A DNA stretch of 64,000 nt from Paenibacillus tyrphae (GTDB taxonomy: Bacteria; Bacillota; Bacilli; Paenibacillales; NBRC-103111), in contig NZ_JNVM01000004.1 of NCBI RefSeq assembly GCF_000722545.1, forward strand, positions 372,001-436,000. Direction: 5' to 3'. Made by a program: the position numbers and the translations under genes. Every line of letters begins with the position of its first letter. Positions within the stretch are counted from its first letter, which is position 1. Positions 1 through 9,326 of this stretch are shown piece by piece. The notes beneath the pieces were generated by a model. The model did no database searches, had not been told where the DNA came from, and worked only from the letters and a program-made list of their open reading frames with translations.

Positions 1-9
1 GGAAAGGAT

Positions 10-435
10 ATGGGCGTAATGAATAAATTCATGAACTTTCTGGGCTTGCAGGAAGAGGAAGAAGTCGTGGAGCGCGAGCGCGTCGTAGAGCATCACGAAG
101 AAGCTGAAACCCCGGCGCAGGAATTGCGTAAAAATAAGGGGAACATCGTCAGCATCCATTCACAAAAAAACGTGCGGGTCGTCTTGAACGAGCCACGGTC
201 TTACGAGGAAACCCAGGAAATTGCCGACCATTTGCGCTCACGCCGGCCTGTCGTCGTCAATCTGCACCGGGTCCGGCCGGATCAGGCTACGCGGATCGTC
301 GACTTCCTGAGCGGTACCGTGTATGCGCTCAGCGGCTCCATCTCGAAGATCGGACCGAACATTTTCTTGTGCACTCCGGATACCGTGGAAATCCACGGTT
401 CGATTTCGGAAATGATGCATCATAACGAAGAATAG
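10..435 (+). CDS. sepF: Cell division protein SepF
   Basis: SepF polymerises into rings on the membrane and links FtsZ to it during septum formation. The protein has the family plan: a short amphipathic N-terminus ([10 protein letters not shown]), an acidic linker at about residues 15-35, and a conserved SepF/DUF552 core from about residue 45 containing [20 protein letters not shown], then a glycine-containing [15 protein letters not shown] stretch. The length of 141 residues fits the family. The start is uncertain: GGAAAGG at 1-7 is only 2 nt from the ATG at 10 but 11 nt from the ATG at 19. The first aligns better with B. subtilis SepF, which begins three residues before its NK motif. It is followed by ylmG, ylmH and divIVA, the standard division cluster order. 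Confidence 0.96.
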   Translation: MGVMNKFMNFLGLQEEEEVVERERVVEHHEEAETPAQELRKNKGNIVSIHSQKNVRVVLNEPRSYEETQEIADHLRSRRPVVVNLHRVRPDQATRIVDFLSGTVYALSGSISKIGPNIFLCTPDTVEIHGSISEMMHHNEE

Positions 436-463
436 CGTACTTAGAAAGAACGAGGTGAACGGC

Positions 464-733
464 TTGTACTACATTGAAGATTACATTCGCACTTTGATTC
501 AGATTTATCAGTACGTGCTCATCGCCTACGTTCTGCTCTCCTGGCTGCCGAGCGCGCGAGAAAGCTTTATTGGGGAAATACTGGGGAAGCTGTGTGAGCC
601 GTATTTGTCCGTATTCCGCCGTTTCATTCCTCCGATCGGCGGGATGATCGATATTTCCCCGATTATCGCGCTGATTGCACTGCGTTTCGTAGGGGAAGGT
701 ATCGTTGCGGTTCTCCGTTTCATTATTCCCTAG
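464..733 (+). CDS. ylmG: YggT/YlmG family membrane protein
   Basis: Small membrane protein of the YggT family. It is found beside sepF in most Gram-positive bacteria, and its exact role is not settled. Two hydrophobic segments are visible: about residues 10-27 (IQIYQYVLIAYVLLSWL) and 58-85 (ISPIIALIALRFVGEGIVAVL). The conserved PSARES and CEPYL-FRRFIPP motifs lie between them. An in-frame GTG at 455 lies inside the ribosome binding site GAGGTGA (452-458). I therefore prefer the TTG at 464, five bases after that site, which also matches the B. subtilis YlmG N-terminus (short residue run before LYQ-like helix). It sits 28 nt after sepF and is probably cotranscribed with it. Confidence 0.9.
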   Translation: MYYIEDYIRTLIQIYQYVLIAYVLLSWLPSARESFIGEILGKLCEPYLSVFRRFIPPIGGMIDISPIIALIALRFVGEGIVAVLRFIIP

Positions 734-759
734 TTTAATCATGCAGGAGACTTAAACCG

Positions 760-1542
760 ATGATGGAAGAACAACTATATGCCCACTTCCATCCAGACGA
801 ACACCGCTTTGTCGATAAGGCGGCGGAATGGGTGGAGCGGGCCGGGCAGCATACGGTCAAGCTGACCGATTTTTTGGACCCGCGGCAGATTTTCATCCTG
901 ACCACGCTTGCCAATCGGCACCCGGACGTGCAGGTGCGATTCGACGGCGGCCATCCGGGTGTGGAACGAAAGCGGGCATTGGTCGCTCCGGATTATCGCG
1001 TGCTGGACGATGAAGAGATGGGGATCAGCCTCATTGAAATTACCTCCGAGGACGAGAAGCTGAAGGAGCTGGACCACGGCGATTTCATGGGAGCGATCCT
1101 CGGACTTGGCATCAAGCGCGATAAAATCGGCGATATTTATGTGCGGGAAGACGGCTGTCATTTTCTCGTGGCTTCGGAAATTGCCGATTATATCCGGCTC
1201 AATCTGACTCAGGTGCACCGGCTGCACGTGCGGACGGAGCAGCTGCCGCTCGATAAGCTCAAGGCGACGGAAACGAAGCTGGACGAAATGTTTTTATCGG
1301 TCGCTTCGCTTCGTCTGGATGGCATCGTCAGCGACGTATACCGGCTGAGCCGGGCCAAAGTGCTTGTTCCGATTAAAGCCGGGCGTTGCAAAGTGAACTG
1401 GAAGCAGGAAGAAGATCCGAGCAAGCCGCTGAAGCAGGGGGACGTCGTATCGCTTCAAGGGTTCGGACGCTTCAAGGTGCTGGAAGTCGAAGGGGTAACC
1501 AAAAAAGGGAGATATCGTTTGAAAATCGGCAAATATGCGTGA
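760..1542 (+). CDS. ylmH: YlmH, S4-domain RNA-binding protein
   Basis: YlmH-family RNA-binding protein encoded in the division cluster. Homologues bind stalled large ribosomal subunits carrying peptidyl-tRNA and act in ribosome quality control. The 260-residue product has an N-terminal domain with the family sequence FLDPRQIFILTTLANRHPDV at about 40-59. It ends in an S4 RNA-binding domain at about 183-250, with LRLDGIVSDVYRLSR and the KQGDVVSLQGFGRFKV turn. The start ATG is 8 nt after CAGGAGA. It ends at an apparent intrinsic terminator that overlaps the last codons. Confidence 0.94.
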   Translation: MMEEQLYAHFHPDEHRFVDKAAEWVERAGQHTVKLTDFLDPRQIFILTTLANRHPDVQVRFDGGHPGVERKRALVAPDYRVLDDEEMGISLIEITSEDEKLKELDHGDFMGAILGLGIKRDKIGDIYVREDGCHFLVASEIADYIRLNLTQVHRLHVRTEQLPLDKLKATETKLDEMFLSVASLRLDGIVSDVYRLSRAKVLVPIKAGRCKVNWKQEEDPSKPLKQGDVVSLQGFGRFKVLEVEGVTKKGRYRLKIGKYA

Positions 1543-1558
1543 ACGCCGATTTTTTTGT
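1522..1558 (+). terminator. Intrinsic terminator at the end of ylmH
   Basis: Arms AAAATCGGC (1522-1530) and GCCGATTTT (1545-1553) pair perfectly, and the second arm runs into a T tract. The hairpin overlaps the last four codons of ylmH. If active, it separates sepF-ylmG-ylmH from divIVA, at least partly. Confidence 0.6.
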
Positions 1559-1661
1559 TTGCCGATGCAGGAATATGCCAGCAACTGTCGAATATAGGAT
1601 TACGCATGCGCGGACAACATAGGATCATAGCTTTTTTGCCAAATTTGCAGGAGGTGCAGCA

Positions 1662-2141
1662 ATGGCTTTAACACCGCTCGATATACATAACAAGGAGTTC
1701 AGCCGCTCGTTTCGGGGATATGACGAAGATCAAGTGAACGAATTTCTGGATCAGGTCATTAAAGATTACGAATCGCTGATCCGTGAAAATAAAGAGCTGC
1801 AAAATCAGTTGGCCGCGATTCAAGAGCGTCTGGACCATTTTGCCAATATCGAAGAAACGCTTAGCAAAACGATCATCATCGCGCAGGAAGCGGCCGATGA
1901 AGTGAAAAATAACTCGAAAAAAGAAGCGCAGCTGATTATTAAAGAAGCGGAGAAGAACGCCGACCGCATCATTAACGAATCGCTGACCAAAGCGCGTAAA
2001 GTATCAGTGGAAATCGAGGAGCTGAAGAAGCAGGCATCGATTTACCGGACCCGGTTCCGCACGCTCATCGAGGCGCAGCTGGAGCTGCTCAGCAAGGAAG
2101 ATTGGAGCTCGCTCGACCGGATGGAGATCGAGCAGCCTTAA
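1662..2141 (+). CDS. divIVA: Cell division/polarity protein DivIVA
   Basis: DivIVA is a coiled-coil scaffold that binds negatively curved membrane at division sites and poles. It directs the Min system and pole-associated proteins. The conserved N-terminal lipid-binding domain is present at residues 1-50 (LTPLDIHNKEFSRSFRGYDEDQVNEFLDQV, shown here only as family pattern), followed by a long coiled coil rich in Glu, Lys and Gln to about residue 140. The 159-residue length is normal. The ribosome binding site GGAGGTG is 6 nt before the ATG. The gene sits between ylmH and ileS as in B. subtilis. No clear promoter was found in the 119 bp before it, part of which is the ylmH terminator. Confidence 0.96.
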   Translation: MALTPLDIHNKEFSRSFRGYDEDQVNEFLDQVIKDYESLIRENKELQNQLAAIQERLDHFANIEETLSKTIIIAQEAADEVKNNSKKEAQLIIKEAEKNADRIINESLTKARKVSVEIEELKKQASIYRTRFRTLIEAQLELLSKEDWSSLDRMEIEQP

Positions 2142-2151
2142 TTGGCCCAAG

Positions 2152-2180
2152 TTGACGTGGAAGCTCATTTCCGCTATACT
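2152..2180 (+). promoter_or_regulatory. SigA-type promoter of ileS
   Basis: TTGACG (2152-2157) and TATACT (2175-2180) are separated by exactly 17 nt, close to the SigA consensus. Transcription would start near 2187, just before the T-box leader. Confidence 0.8.
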
Positions 2181-2186
2181 CCCTGT

Positions 2187-2490
2187 ATAAGTTAACATGA
2201 ATCAAAGCGATGACTGGGACGAGTACTTGACGTCCAGCGGAGGCCAGCGAACCGGGGGAATGGTGCGAGCCCGGACTTCGGCGGTCAAGGAATATCCCCC
2301 AGGAGCATCTCTTGAACCTCATTCCGGAAGTAAAGAGCATCGGCTGATCCCGTTATCGATCATGGAGCGAAGACTTCGAGCCGGGCAGCGGCCGTGAACG
2401 ACACGGGCGATTGTTTCGACGATTCGTCGTCTTAAACAGGGTGGTACCGCGAGACTTCTCGTCCCTTAGGGATGCGAGGTCTTTTTTTGT
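2187..2490 (+). promoter_or_regulatory. T-box riboswitch leader of ileS (isoleucine)
   Basis: The leader lies between the promoter and ileS and carries the T-box core GGGTGGTACCGCG at about 2439-2452. It is followed by a terminator hairpin (GAGACTTCTCGTCCC with GGGATGCGAGGTC) and a T run at 2483-2489. A stem I specifier region reads GAATATCCCCCAGGAGC; the ATC at 2294-2296 is the best candidate specifier codon for tRNA-Ile. Uncharged tRNA-Ile would pair with specifier and T-box and stabilise the antiterminator, allowing ileS transcription. The ligand is inferred from the downstream gene and the candidate codon. Confidence 0.9.
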
Positions 2491-2519
2491 TGTAAATTCA
2501 GTTAGGAGTGAGACATTCG

Positions 2520-5288
2520 ATGGATTATGGAAAAACGCTAAACCTGCTGCAAACGGATTTTCCGATGCGCGGCAACCTACCGCAGGCTGAACCGAAAATG
2601 CAGCAGCATTGGGACGAGACGGACATCTACCGTCAAGTGCAGGAGAGCCGCAAGGGCAAACCGAAGTTTGTATTGCATGACGGACCGCCGTATGCGAACG
2701 GCGACATTCATATCGGCCACGCGCTGAACAAAATTTTAAAGGACGTCATCGTCCGTTTCAAAACGATGCAGGGCTATGATGCGCCTTACGTGCCGGGTTG
2801 GGATACGCACGGCTTGCCGATCGAGCAGGCTATCACCAACAGCGGCAAAGTCGACCGAAAAAAAATGAGCGTGCCGGAATTCCGCGACTATTGCAAAGAC
2901 TACGCTTTGCAGTGGGTGGAGAAGCAAAAAGCACAGTTCAAGCGACTCGGTATCCGCGGCGATTGGGATCGCCCGTATATTACGCTGCTGCCTGAATATG
3001 AAGCGCAGCAAATCCGCGTTTTCGGCGGGATGGTGACGAAAGACTACATCTACAAAGGGTTGAAGCCGGTTTACTGGTCACCTTCTTCGGAAAGCGCGCT
3101 GGCGGAGGCCGAGATCGAATACCGCGACAAGACGTCGGCTTCGATCTATGTGGCTTTCGACGTACAGGACGGTAAAGGCAAGCTGCCTGCGGACGCCGCC
3201 ATCGTCATCTGGACGACGACGCCTTGGACGCTGCCGGCAAACCTTGGGATCAGCATCCATCCGGATTTCGACTACGTGCTGGTGGAAGCGGGAGGCCGGA
3301 AGTTCGTGCTGGCGCAAGGGTTGCTCGAAGCGGCTGCGAAGGAGATCGGCTGGACCGACGTGAATGTTGTGCAAACATTCAAGGGCAGCGAGCTGGAGCA
3401 TGTGCTCTGCAGCCATCCGTTCTACGACCGGACGTCGCTTGTGATGACGGGCGAGCACGTGACGCTGGAAGCCGGTACGGGCTGCGTACACACTGCTCCG
3501 GGGCACGGGGAAGACGACTTCGTGATCGGGCAAAAATACGGTCTGGGCGTCTTGTGTCCGGTGGACGACCAAGGGCATATGACAGCGGAAGCGCCTGGCT
3601 TTAAAGGGCTGTTTTACGATAAAGCGAACAAGGCGATCACGGAAAAGCTTCAGGAAAGCGGCCATCTGCTGAAACTGAGCTTTATTCAGCACCAATATCC
3701 GCATGACTGGCGGACGAAGAAGCCGGTCATTTACCGCGCGACCGAGCAGTGGTTTGCATCGGTAGATAAATTCCGCCAAGCGATGCTGGACGAAATCAAA
3801 CGCGTGAAGTGGACGCCGGAGTGGGGCGAGATTCGACTTCATAACATGATCGCCGACCGCGGCGACTGGTGTATTTCCCGTCAGCGCGCATGGGGCGTGC
3901 CGATTCCGATCTTTTACTGCCGCAGCTGCAACGAACCGCTGGTCAACGAGACGACGATCGAGCATGTCGCTTCGATTTTCGAGAAGGAAGGCTCCAATGC
4001 GTGGTTCCTGCATGACGAGAAGGAGCTGCTCCCGGCGGGTACCGTCTGTCCGAAATGCGGTCATGACCACTTCCGAAAAGAAACGGACATTATGGACGTT
4101 TGGTTCGATTCCGGGTCCAGCCATTCGGCAGTGCTCGAAACACGCGAAGACCTGCAATGGCCGGCCGATCTGTATCTGGAAGGCTCGGACCAATACCGCG
4201 GCTGGTATAACTCGTCCTTAATTACCGGAGTAGCAGTCAAAGGACAATCACCGTACAAAGGCATTCTGAGCCACGGCTTTACGCTGGACGGCGAGGGACG
4301 CAAAATGTCCAAATCGCTCGGCAACACGATCGATCCGAACCAGATGTGCAACAAGCTGGGCGCCGATATTTTGCGCTTGTGGGTGTCTTCGACCGATTTC
4401 CAAGCGGATCAGCGCATCTCGGACAACATTTTGAACCAGATTGCCGAGAGCTACCGGAAAATCCGCAATACGCTGCGCTTTTTGCTCGGCAACCTGTCGG
4501 ATTTCGATCCGGCCAAAGACCGCGTAGCCGTAGAACAAATGAGCGAACTGGACCGGTTCGCGCTGCTGCGTCTGCACCGGATGACGGACCGTGTCATTAA
4601 GGCGTACGACAATTACGATTTCCACGTGGTGTATCAGACCGTAAATCATTTCTGCGCGGTTGATATGAGCGCGTTCTATCTTGATATACTGAAAGACCTG
4701 CTGTATGCCAGCCTTCCGGCCGATCCGGCTCGCAGAGCGGCGCAAACCGTATTATACGATGCGCTGACGGCAATAACTAAGTTGATTGCTCCGATCTTGC
4801 CGCATACGGCTGACGAGGTATGGAAATATATTCCGGGCACGACGCTGCTGAGCGTACAGCTTGCAGAGCTGCCGACGGTCGATGCAAGCTTGTTTGATGC
4901 GAATCTGGAACAAAAATGGGAAAAATTCAACGGCGTGCGTGACGATGTGCTGAAAGCGCTGGAGGAAGCGCGAAAGGAAAAGCTGATCGGTAATTCGCTC
5001 AGCGCCTCGGTTCATCTGTACCCGAATGCGGAGACGTACGAGCTGCTCGGCGGCTTTGACCGGTTGGATCTGTTGTTTATCGTTTCCGCGGTGAAGGTGC
5101 ATAATCCGGAGGAGACAGCACCTGAGGAAGCTCAAACGTTCAAGGGGCTTGCCGTAAAAGTCGCTGTGGCCGATGGGGAGAAGTGCGAACGCTGCTGGAT
5201 CGTTACGCCGGAGGTTGGTCATGACTCCGAGCACCCGACGCTGTGCAAACGATGCTCGGGAGTGCTGAAAGCCGGCGCTGCAGGCTAA
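2520..5288 (+). CDS. ileS: Isoleucyl-tRNA synthetase
   Basis: Class I aminoacyl-tRNA synthetase charging tRNA-Ile in the cytoplasm. The ATP-binding signature HIGH is at residues 64-67 and KMSKS at 595-599. The CP1 editing domain lies between them, with [12 protein letters not shown] and the [15 protein letters not shown] motif. A C-terminal zinc ribbon has CERCW and CKRC. The length of 922 residues matches B. subtilis IleS. I chose the ATG at 2520 because an upstream in-frame GTG at 2508 lies in the ribosome binding site (AGGAG, 2504-2508). Expression is expected to be controlled by the upstream T-box. Confidence 0.98.
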   Translation: MDYGKTLNLLQTDFPMRGNLPQAEPKMQQHWDETDIYRQVQESRKGKPKFVLHDGPPYANGDIHIGHALNKILKDVIVRFKTMQGYDAPYVPGWDTHGLPIEQAITNSGKVDRKKMSVPEFRDYCKDYALQWVEKQKAQFKRLGIRGDWDRPYITLLPEYEAQQIRVFGGMVTKDYIYKGLKPVYWSPSSESALAEAEIEYRDKTSASIYVAFDVQDGKGKLPADAAIVIWTTTPWTLPANLGISIHPDFDYVLVEAGGRKFVLAQGLLEAAAKEIGWTDVNVVQTFKGSELEHVLCSHPFYDRTSLVMTGEHVTLEAGTGCVHTAPGHGEDDFVIGQKYGLGVLCPVDDQGHMTAEAPGFKGLFYDKANKAITEKLQESGHLLKLSFIQHQYPHDWRTKKPVIYRATEQWFASVDKFRQAMLDEIKRVKWTPEWGEIRLHNMIADRGDWCISRQRAWGVPIPIFYCRSCNEPLVNETTIEHVASIFEKEGSNAWFLHDEKELLPAGTVCPKCGHDHFRKETDIMDVWFDSGSSHSAVLETREDLQWPADLYLEGSDQYRGWYNSSLITGVAVKGQSPYKGILSHGFTLDGEGRKMSKSLGNTIDPNQMCNKLGADILRLWVSSTDFQADQRISDNILNQIAESYRKIRNTLRFLLGNLSDFDPAKDRVAVEQMSELDRFALLRLHRMTDRVIKAYDNYDFHVVYQTVNHFCAVDMSAFYLDILKDLLYASLPADPARRAAQTVLYDALTAITKLIAPILPHTADEVWKYIPGTTLLSVQLAELPTVDASLFDANLEQKWEKFNGVRDDVLKALEEARKEKLIGNSLSASVHLYPNAETYELLGGFDRLDLLFIVSAVKVHNPEETAPEEAQTFKGLAVKVAVADGEKCERCWIVTPEVGHDSEHPTLCKRCSGVLKAGAAG

Positions 5289-5370
5289 TGGGCATAGCGA
5301 GCCATCCATGGGATGCGAAGGAGCTTCCCATGGAAAGGCTCGTGATTTGAACCCCGGGAGGGTTGCCGCA

Positions 5371-5697
5371 ATGGGACAGACGACGAAAAAGAACGAACAG
5401 GAAAAATTGCTTGAGCAGGTCCACAAAAAAGTGAGCGAAATTGCCGCGAACATCGAACGGACGCAAATTGCCGACTACGTTCTGCTCATGAACAGCCCAA
5501 TTCGTCTGATTTGGACCAACCTAATTGCCGGGATTTCACGCGGCGTAGGCATCGCGATCGGATTTACCATCTTCGCTTCTACCATCTTGTATTTGCTTCA
5601 GGCGCTTAACGTGTTAAACTTGCCTATTATCGGGGATTATATTGCCGATATTGTTAAGCATGTGCAGTACCAATTGGAAGGAAGAAGAACGTACTAG
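5371..5697 (+). CDS. DUF5665 family membrane protein
   Basis: Short protein of 108 residues that I assign to the DUF5665 family of Bacillota; no function is known. The N-terminal half is a charged, probably helical segment (residues 5-32). A hydrophobic helix follows at about 52-78 (IAGISRGVGIAIGFTIFAST onwards). The C-terminus carries IIGDYIADIVKHVQ, a typical end for this family. The start at 5371 follows GGGAGGG by 8 nt; an upstream in-frame ATG at 5308 lacks a ribosome binding site. It lies 82 nt after ileS and is probably read from the same transcript. Its stop is 10 bp from the convergent yteA-like gene, with no obvious terminator between them. Confidence 0.75.
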   Translation: MGQTTKKNEQEKLLEQVHKKVSEIAANIERTQIADYVLLMNSPIRLIWTNLIAGISRGVGIAIGFTIFASTILYLLQALNVLNLPIIGDYIADIVKHVQYQLEGRRTY

Positions 5698-5707
5698 CCC
5701 ATAACTT

Positions 5708-6478
5708 TTACGGGAACCGATCTTCGGCCTCTTCCTCGGGTTCGAGCAAGCCGTCTCCTTCGCCGCTGCGCATATAGTGCTGGTACGCCTTATTGCGGAC
5801 AACCGTGACCTGACGGCCGTACATGTCGGTGGCTAGGAAGCTTTCGAGCGGTTCGACGTATCCTTCGGCTTCGTCGGCTTCGATCTGCATCTCGTTGTAG
5901 CTGTCGGACTCGTTCGGATCTTCGGCCATCGCCGGCGTATTGGACGTTCCCCAGCTTTCGACGATTTGCCAGGCGTCTTCGCCGTCGAACTGCGTCTGCC
6001 CTTCGCGTTCGTCGAGACTTGTTCTTCCGAACGGCGGGTCAAGAAATTTTTCTTCCGCCGGACGGCGTTGGGACATATTGGGGTCGGGTACATGCTCTAC
6101 ACAGTATGCGGTTGTAGGAACAGCTTCCAACCGTTCGTGTGGAATCGGCTGCCCGCATACCCGGCAAATGCCGTATTCCCCCGATTCCATACGCGTCAGA
6201 GCTTCGTTGATGTCGGTAAGCTGATGCTCAGCATTTTCGTGAAGGGCGATATCTTTGCCGCGCTCGTACATCTCGGTGCCCAAATCGCCGGGATGGTTGT
6301 CATAGTTGGAAAGCTCTCCAGTCTGGACGCGCATGGAATCGCCGAGTCCCATATGCTCGCGTGATTCCAAATGCCGTTCCAGCCACTGTTTTTCTTCCGT
6401 TAGCTTGGCTTTGAGCGCTTGGAGCTGCTGTCCGGTAAGCGGACCGGGTGAACCGGATTCGAACGGAAGGTTCGTCAA
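5708..6478 (-). CDS. yteA: YteA family regulator, DksA/TraR-type zinc finger
   Basis: Bacillota-type member of the DksA/TraR group, often called sporulation protein YteA; its function is not established. Residues 15-100 form a charged helical region (TEEKQWLERHLESREH; ALTRMESGEYGIC). The zinc finger follows with Cys105, Cys108, Cys126 and His129, that is CxxC then CxxH. The C-terminal 120 residues are acidic and include GTSNTPAMAEDP and DMYGRQVTVVRN. The start is TTG, 8 nt after AAGGAGG. Its place between ileS and lspA corresponds to ylyA of B. subtilis, although here it is on the opposite strand. Confidence 0.85.
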   Translation of the reverse strand: MTNLPFESGSPGPLTGQQLQALKAKLTEEKQWLERHLESREHMGLGDSMRVQTGELSNYDNHPGDLGTEMYERGKDIALHENAEHQLTDINEALTRMESGEYGICRVCGQPIPHERLEAVPTTAYCVEHVPDPNMSQRRPAEEKFLDPPFGRTSLDEREGQTQFDGEDAWQIVESWGTSNTPAMAEDPNESDSYNEMQIEADEAEGYVEPLESFLATDMYGRQVTVVRNKAYQHYMRSGEGDGLLEPEEEAEDRFP

Positions 6479-6595
6479 GAAAAGCGCCTCCTTTTGATTA
6501 AAGCAAGCATGTACCGTTATGTTTCGCGCTGCCCGTTGTTTTTAGCTAGGTAAATGTATGCAGGTTGTCAGCAAGCCCAATAAGGAGTTGTTATT

Positions 6596-7123
6596 TTGAG
6601 ATATTACATTTACGCTTTCATCGTTCTCCTGTTGGACCAGGCTACCAAATGGCTTATCGTAAGCCGATTGGAGCGGGGGGAATCGCGATCGGTCATCGGC
6701 GAGTTTTTCCAAATCACTTCTCATCGGAACACCGGAGCGGCTTTTGGTATTCTGCCAAATCAGCGCTGGTTTTTCCTGGTTATTACTTTTTTTGTAGTTG
6801 TTGGGGTAATTTGGTATTTGCAGAAGATGCGAAAAGAAGGAAAGAAGCTGCTGCCTTTTGCTTTGAGCTTGCTGCTCGGAGGGGCACTCGGCAATTTTAT
6901 CGATCGTGCGCTGTTTGGCGAGGTTGTGGATTTTCTCGATTTTCACTTCCGTTTCAGTTTCTTCGGCATCCCGGTGAACTATCCGTTCCCGATCTTTAAC
7001 GTTGCCGATTCCGCCATCGTCGTCGGGGTCGCCTTGATCTTCGTTGATTCGCTGATCAGCTGGCGCCAGGAATTGAAACTTAACGCCGCCAACAAGCTGG
7101 AAAGCGGGGACACACAATCATGA
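6596..7123 (+). CDS. lspA: Lipoprotein signal peptidase II
   Basis: Membrane aspartyl protease that removes the signal peptide from lipid-modified prolipoproteins. The window encodes several lipoproteins it could process. Four transmembrane segments are visible, at about residues 4-22, 58-76, 86-104 and 135-154. The catalytic aspartates are Asp103 in GNFIDR and Asp138 in NVADSA, and the NTGAAFG motif is at 45-51. The length of 175 residues is normal. The start codon is TTG at 6596, 8 nt after AAGGAG. It overlaps the next gene by 4 nt (ATGA), so the two are translationally coupled. Confidence 0.97.
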   Translation: MRYYIYAFIVLLLDQATKWLIVSRLERGESRSVIGEFFQITSHRNTGAAFGILPNQRWFFLVITFFVVVGVIWYLQKMRKEGKKLLPFALSLLLGGALGNFIDRALFGEVVDFLDFHFRFSFFGIPVNYPFPIFNVADSAIVVGVALIFVDSLISWRQELKLNAANKLESGDTQS

Positions 7124-8073
7124 ATGTGACCGAGCAAGGATGGTCGGAGCAGGATCAGCGATTCGAATGGACGGCCGAGCCGGAAGACGCCGGTGAGCGA
7201 ATCGATAAGTTCATTACGGAAGCGCTGGAGGAAGAAGTGTCCCGCACGCAAGTGCAGCAGTGGATCAAGGACGGCTGCGTGAAGGTCGGCGGCCGCGCGG
7301 TGAAGCCGAACTACAAGCTTTCTGAAGGAGATGCCATGACGCTGGTCATGCCCGAACCGGAGGAGCTGGTGCTTACAGCGGAACCGATTCCGCTGGACGT
7401 TGTGTATGAAGATTCCGACGTGATTGTCGTAAACAAGCCTCGGGGCATGGTCGTGCACCCGGCGCCCGGACATTACAGCGGAACGCTCGTCAATGCGCTT
7501 CTGTATCATTGCAAGGATTTGTCCGGCATTAACGGCGTCGTTCGGCCCGGCATCGTTCATCGGATCGATAAGGATACGTCGGGTCTGCTGATGGCCGCGA
7601 AAAACGATCTGGCTCATTCGGGGCTTGCTGCTCAACTTAAGGCGCATACGGTCAATCGCAAATACTTTGCCCTTGTGCATGGCAACGTTCCTCACGAGAA
7701 CGGTACCGTCGATGCGCCGATCGGACGAGATCCGAAGGATCGGAAGCTGTATACCGTCACCGAACGGAACAGCAAGCATGCGGTCACGCATTTTCTTGTA
7801 GTGGAGAGATTCGGAGATTACACGCTGCTGGAGCTGAAGCTGGAGACGGGGCGTACGCATCAGATTCGGGTGCATATGAAATTCATCGGACATCCGCTTG
7901 TGGGAGATCCGGCCTACGGTCCTTCCAAGAGCAAGGGGGTCCTGATGGAGGGACAAGCGCTTCACGCGGCCGTGCTCGGATTCGAGCATCCGCGCTCGGG
8001 AGCGGAGCTGCAGTTCGAAGCGCCGATTCCGGACGATATGCAGCGGCTTCTGGAAGTGCTGCGAACAAGGTAA
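7120..8073 (+). CDS. rluD: RluA/RluD-family pseudouridine synthase (YlyB)
   Basis: Converts specific uridines in RNA, probably 23S rRNA, to pseudouridine. An S4 RNA-binding domain is at residues 24-85 (RIDKFI, SRTQVQQWIKDG). The catalytic domain carries HRIDKDTSG, with the catalytic aspartate at position 152, and later LELKLETGRTHQIRVHM and GHPLVGDPAYG. The 317-residue length fits. It overlaps lspA by 4 nt, and the lspA-ylyB pairing matches B. subtilis. The precise target uridines cannot be read from sequence. Confidence 0.95.
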   Translation: MNVTEQGWSEQDQRFEWTAEPEDAGERIDKFITEALEEEVSRTQVQQWIKDGCVKVGGRAVKPNYKLSEGDAMTLVMPEPEELVLTAEPIPLDVVYEDSDVIVVNKPRGMVVHPAPGHYSGTLVNALLYHCKDLSGINGVVRPGIVHRIDKDTSGLLMAAKNDLAHSGLAAQLKAHTVNRKYFALVHGNVPHENGTVDAPIGRDPKDRKLYTVTERNSKHAVTHFLVVERFGDYTLLELKLETGRTHQIRVHMKFIGHPLVGDPAYGPSKSKGVLMEGQALHAAVLGFEHPRSGAELQFEAPIPDDMQRLLEVLRTR

Positions 8074-8099
8074 CAAGGTCAGGGACATGGGGGAACGCT

Positions 8100-9263
8100 A
8101 TGGAACAGCTTGAGCGCTTAATCAATCCGAGTGTTAAGGAGATTCAAATCTCCGGCATCCGGAAAATTTCCAATTTGGTTGCGAATTATAAAGACGCCCT
8201 CACGCTGACGATCGGTCAGCCTGATTTTCCGACACCGGATCACATTATGCGCGCAGCCGAGCGGGCCATCGCAGAGCAACGGACGACCTATACGCCGAAT
8301 CCGGGTCTTCCGGAGCTCCGGCAGGCTGCAGCGGCATTCATCGAGCGCAAATACGGGCTCAGCTATTCCGGGCTGGAAGAAGTGCTCGTTACCGTAGGCG
8401 CGAGTCAAGCGCTGGACATTACGCTTCGCACGATTTTGGAGCCGGGAAGCGAAGTGATCTTGCCGGGTCCGATCTATCCGGGCTATGAGCCGCTCATTCG
8501 TCTGTGCGGCGGCATGCCGGTTTATGCGGATACCCGCGGCACCGGCTTCAAGCTGACGGCGGAAGTACTGGAGCCGTATCTGACCGACAAAACGCGGTGT
8601 GTCATTTTGGCCTATCCGTCCAATCCGACCGGGCGTGTGATGAGCGCGGAGGAGCTTGCCGATATTGCCCGGCTGCTCGAATCGCGCAAGATGTTCGTCA
8701 TTTCCGACGAAATCTACAGCGAGTTGATCTACGACGGACCTCATCACTCTATTGCCGCGCTGCCTGGGATGTGGGAGCGTACTATCGTCATTAACGGATT
8801 GTCGAAATCGCACTCGATGACGGGCTGGCGAATCGGCTTTACGTTAGCTCCGGCTTATTTGACGCAGCACATGGTTAAGGTTCACCAGTACAATGTCACC
8901 TGCGCAAGCTCCATCAGCCAGTATGCGGCCATTGAGGCGCTGACGGCGGGAATCGACGATGCGCTGCCGATGAGAGCCGAATACGTCAAACGGCGGGACT
9001 TTCTGTATGACCGGCTCGTCGAGATGGGCTTCGAGCTGGCGAAGCCGGAGGGAGCGTTTTATTTGTTCCCTTCGATTGAGCGTTTTGGCTTGTCTTCCAT
9101 GGATTTTGCCATGAAACTGCTGGACGAACAGCGGGTGGCCGTTGTGCCGGGGGATGCGTTCTCCGCGCTTGGGGAAGGCTATATCCGTTTATCGTACGCT
9201 TATTCGATGGACGTTTTGGAGCGGGCCATGGAGCGGTTGAAGGTATTCGTAAGCCGCCTGTAG
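8100..9263 (+). CDS. patA: Aminotransferase A (PatA), probable N-acetyl-diaminopimelate aminotransferase
   Basis: PLP-dependent class I/II aminotransferase of 387 residues. The PLP lysine is Lys236 in NGLSKSHSMTGWRIGF, and the AYPSNPTG and SDEIYSELIY motifs are intact. In B. subtilis, PatA makes N-acetyl-LL-diaminopimelate from the oxo acid. That fits its neighbours here: dapL and dapH, which perform the following and preceding steps, lie just downstream on the other strand. The assignment to this substrate rests on that context and family resemblance. The ATG follows the weak site GGGGGAACGCT. A strong bidirectional terminator follows it. Confidence 0.88.
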   Translation: MEQLERLINPSVKEIQISGIRKISNLVANYKDALTLTIGQPDFPTPDHIMRAAERAIAEQRTTYTPNPGLPELRQAAAAFIERKYGLSYSGLEEVLVTVGASQALDITLRTILEPGSEVILPGPIYPGYEPLIRLCGGMPVYADTRGTGFKLTAEVLEPYLTDKTRCVILAYPSNPTGRVMSAEELADIARLLESRKMFVISDEIYSELIYDGPHHSIAALPGMWERTIVINGLSKSHSMTGWRIGFTLAPAYLTQHMVKVHQYNVTCASSISQYAAIEALTAGIDDALPMRAEYVKRRDFLYDRLVEMGFELAKPEGAFYLFPSIERFGLSSMDFAMKLLDEQRVAVVPGDAFSALGEGYIRLSYAYSMDVLERAMERLKVFVSRL

Positions 9264-9271
9264 GTAAAAAT

Positions 9272-9323
9272 AAAAGCTTCTCATCCCGCTTCTCTGTGAC
9301 AGAGAAGGTGATGAGAAGCTTTT
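9272..9323. terminator. Bidirectional terminator between patA and dapL
   Basis: A 14-bp perfect inverted repeat (AAAAGCTTCTCATC at 9272-9285, GATGAGAAGCTTTT at 9310-9323) encloses a second stem of CTTCTCT/AGAGAAG. A and T tails flank it on both sides, so it can end transcripts from either convergent gene. Confidence 0.9.
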
Positions 9324-9326
9324 GTG

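Noticed and set aside
3078..4193. Open frame of 371 codons on the minus strand inside ileS
   Set aside because: It lies wholly antisense to a complete, motif-rich ileS, and its product is Arg-, His- and Val-rich without any domain. It is a shadow of the codon bias of ileS.
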